From contig NZ_AEDD01000009.1 in assembly GCF_000179615.1 (NCBI RefSeq), positions 186,001 through 250,000 of the forward strand: a DNA stretch of 64,000 nucleotides, written 5' to 3'. A model generated the notes under the pieces. The model did not search any database and was not told the origin of the DNA. It saw nothing but the letters and a program-made list of their open reading frames with translations. Positions 62,168 to 64,000 of this stretch are shown one piece after another. A program made the translations under genes and the position numbers. Origin of the DNA: Paenibacillus curdlanolyticus YK9 (GTDB lineage: Bacteria; Bacillota; Bacilli; Paenibacillales; Paenibacillaceae). The stretch's first letter is position 1; each line of letters starts with the position of its first letter.

Positions 62168-63782
62168 GGACGAGATTACGATTCGTGAAGGACTTAGAGA
62201 TACCATACCTTGGAAGGAAAACGGATTACACTTATGCGGGGAAGCGGGCGATGGACTGGAAGCGCTCGAGCGCATAGCCGCAGGACCTGTTCCCGATCTC
62301 ATCATTACCGATATACATATGCCAAAAATGAACGGCCTTGATTTCATTCAAGCCGCGCGCGCTACGCTGCCTAACGTTGAAGTCATCGTCCTGTCCGGCT
62401 ATGACGATTTTCAATATGCCAAAAAAGCGATTCAGCTCGGGGTAAACGGCTATGTGCTGAAACCTTGCCGAACGGAAGAGCTCGTCCAACTGATCGTAAG
62501 CACCAAGATGAAAATTACGGCCATTCGTGAAACGCAAACGTCCATGCACTCGATTCAGAACAAATGGGAACGCAGCTTGCCGACCGTTATCGAGCAGTCG
62601 CTGCTGCGTTGGGTCCGCAGCCCGCGGCAGAAGCTTGAAAACCGCTCGAACCAGCTGGAGGAGTGGAATAGCCCGATTCGACCAACTGATCTGCTGGCCG
62701 GCATTATTCGCGTCGACGATTCGTCTGGCAACCGGGTATTCAATAAAACCGATCAAGAGCTGATTCGATACGCAGCCTTCAATATTATTCAAGAAACGTT
62801 TAACCCCATCTTCGACCATAACGTAGTTGTCGTGCGCGATGGTAACGATTTCATATGGATCGCCAACCCGCCGAAGAAGCAGCTGTCGATTCAAGAAACG
62901 AAGCTGAGCTTAGGCCGGCTAAAAATCAATCTAGAGCAATATTTGCGAATGTCCGTCAGTATTGGCGTAGGCAATCTGGTCGGCAGCGTCGATGATCTGC
63001 ATCTATCCTATGAACAAGCTTGGAAGGCGATCGAAACCCGCTTCTATTCCGGCAAAGGAACGATTGTCCTCTACAGCGAATTAGCGCAAAATGCTGACGG
63101 CGCATCATCGGATGCAACGATTTTCGAAGATAAATCAATGCTGAAGCTCGAGCAGAGCATCCTCCACCATCTCCGAACGATGAAGTTCGAGGATGCGTTG
63201 GACCAAACCGAGGTTTGGCTGCAGCAGCTTCACCGGGGCCCGCTGACAGACCAATCGGAAGTAAGCTTGCGGGCTACCGCATTCATGCTTGAGCTGCAAA
63301 AGCTTGCGCAAGAGCAGCACGTGAACGCCCTGGAATCCAATCAACGGATCGTCGACCTGATCAAGCAAGTGCCGAACATGGAAACGCTGGAGGACTTGTC
63401 CACGCTCGTGAAGAAGCTCATTCGATCGCTCGTAGCAGGCTTGAACTCGCAGGTTCCTACTCACCGCACCGTACAAGGCGCGCTCGATATCATTCATGCC
63501 AAATACCATACGAACCTGACGCTCGATTCCGTGTCGAAGGAAGTTTTCGTATCCAACACCTATCTCAGCTCGCTGTTCAAGCAGGAACTCGGCATTAACT
63601 TCCTCGATTATTTGCATCAATACCGAATCGAGCATGCCAAGTCGCTGCTGCGCAAAAATTATAAGATGTATGCGGTAGCCAAGATGGTCGGCTATCAGGA
63701 GGAACGTTATTTCAGTATGACATTCAAAAAGTGGACCGGGCTCACACCTACGCAATTCAAAAAAAATGGTGGTGCGAATTAA
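62145..63782 (+). CDS. AraC-type response regulator, long form
   Basis: A 545-residue response regulator. The receiver (1-125) has VEDEITIREGL, phospho-Asp56 in IITDIHMPKMNG and LKPCRTEE for the conserved Lys. A middle region of about 300 residues of the YesN type is followed by the C-terminal AraC domain (about 445-545: TLDSVSKEVFVSNTYLSSLF, VAKMVGYQEERYFSMTFKKW). It partners with the preceding kinase. The start is one of two adjacent ATGs inside the kinase gene. Confidence 0.93.
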   Translation: MMNVLLVEDEITIREGLRDTIPWKENGLHLCGEAGDGLEALERIAAGPVPDLIITDIHMPKMNGLDFIQAARATLPNVEVIVLSGYDDFQYAKKAIQLGVNGYVLKPCRTEELVQLIVSTKMKITAIRETQTSMHSIQNKWERSLPTVIEQSLLRWVRSPRQKLENRSNQLEEWNSPIRPTDLLAGIIRVDDSSGNRVFNKTDQELIRYAAFNIIQETFNPIFDHNVVVVRDGNDFIWIANPPKKQLSIQETKLSLGRLKINLEQYLRMSVSIGVGNLVGSVDDLHLSYEQAWKAIETRFYSGKGTIVLYSELAQNADGASSDATIFEDKSMLKLEQSILHHLRTMKFEDALDQTEVWLQQLHRGPLTDQSEVSLRATAFMLELQKLAQEQHVNALESNQRIVDLIKQVPNMETLEDLSTLVKKLIRSLVAGLNSQVPTHRTVQGALDIIHAKYHTNLTLDSVSKEVFVSNTYLSSLFKQELGINFLDYLHQYRIEHAKSLLRKNYKMYAVAKMVGYQEERYFSMTFKKWTGLTPTQFKKNGGAN

Positions 63783-63794
63783 GAAAGAATAGGC

Positions 63795-63978
63795 TAACGG
63801 ACCGTAGAGCCGCTATATCGCTCCTAACGCGCCCAATTGCAAATGTAACGGACCTCACAGCCGTTATTTCGCCATATTGGAGCTTCATGGGAACTAAATT
63901 AGTTAGATAACAGCAGCTGAGTCCGTTAGAATTCAGATGGGACAGATTGGAGCCAAATAAAGGCTGCTCGGTCCGTTA
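63795..63978. repeat. Four-unit palindromic repeat element, copy 2
   Basis: Direct units at 63795-63816 and 63846-63867, inverted units at 63907-63928 and 63957-63978, each about 22 bp (like TAACGGACCGTAGAGCCGCTAT). The spacing is 51 and 50 bp. It begins 13 bp after the response regulator stop codon. Order, orientation and spacing equal those of the copy at 45881-46063, while the sequence between units differs. Confidence 0.9.
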
Positions 63979-64000
63979 GAGCTACCTGTCTAAAGCTATA

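Overview
The window looks like a chromosomal segment of a spore-forming, Gram-positive member of the Paenibacillaceae (Paenibacillus-like; inference from content). The grounds are a gerP-type spore germination cluster, a spore photoproduct lyase, a YjcZ-like sporulation peptide, MntR, a lutABC lactate operon, a methionine-codon T-box leader before metG, strong Shine-Dalgarno sequences with many TTG/GTG starts, and several YesM/AraC-type two-component pairs next to sugar-binding lipoproteins. No rRNA, tRNA, CRISPR array, transposase or phage gene was seen.

Layout. 1-9.7 kb, core functions: yqhQ-like gene, mntR, splB, ccdA, a zinc uptake operon znuA-znuC-znuB with a sigma-A promoter and a Zur-like operator, metG behind a T-box, and yidD. 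9.8-16.3 kb: a secreted PKD/stalk-domain protein, small membrane proteins, an Hsp20-like gene divergent from gerPA-PB-PC-PD-PE behind a sigma-K-like promoter, a YjcZ-like peptide and a GNAT enzyme. 16.5-24.1 kb: a glycogen operon glgB-glgC-glgD-glgA ending in a GH15 glucoamylase-like gene. 24.2-32.2 kb: a small zinc-knuckle protein behind a potentially structured leader, a PAS-HTH regulator, a GH42 beta-galactosidase convergent with an aldose epimerase, a nitroreductase, an Rrf2 regulator, an SDR and a methyltransferase-like protein. 32.2-36 kb: lutA-lutB-lutC-lutR with a FadR-type operator. 36-47.5 kb: a probable beta-mannan/manno-oligosaccharide locus, with a CUT1 ABC transporter, a kinase-LacI-response regulator operon, a GH113-like mannanase, a cellobiose/mannobiose 2-epimerase and a second, paralogous binding lipoprotein. 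47.5-54.4 kb: an RpiA fused to a helix-hairpin-helix tail, an RCC1-repeat secreted protein, a HAD hydrolase, a decayed zone with three pseudogenes, a ywnA/ywnB-like pair with a striking operator, and a VanW protein. 54.6-58.7 kb: a secreted protein of unknown function and a compact operon of a membrane protein, a TPR membrane protein and a TPR-AAA ATPase. 58.7-63.8 kb: another sugar-binding lipoprotein divergent from a kinase/AraC-regulator pair.

The most unusual non-coding structure is a repeat made of four 22-bp units at about 50-bp spacing, two direct then two inverted, which occurs twice (45881-46063 and 63795-63978) in intergenic DNA. The best candidates for less described biology are this repeat family, the AAA/TPR/membrane operon, the RpiA-HhH fusion and the leader of the zinc-knuckle gene. 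Gene starts were moved to internal codons wherever a good ribosome binding site decided it. All family calls come from reading motifs by eye, without database searches.
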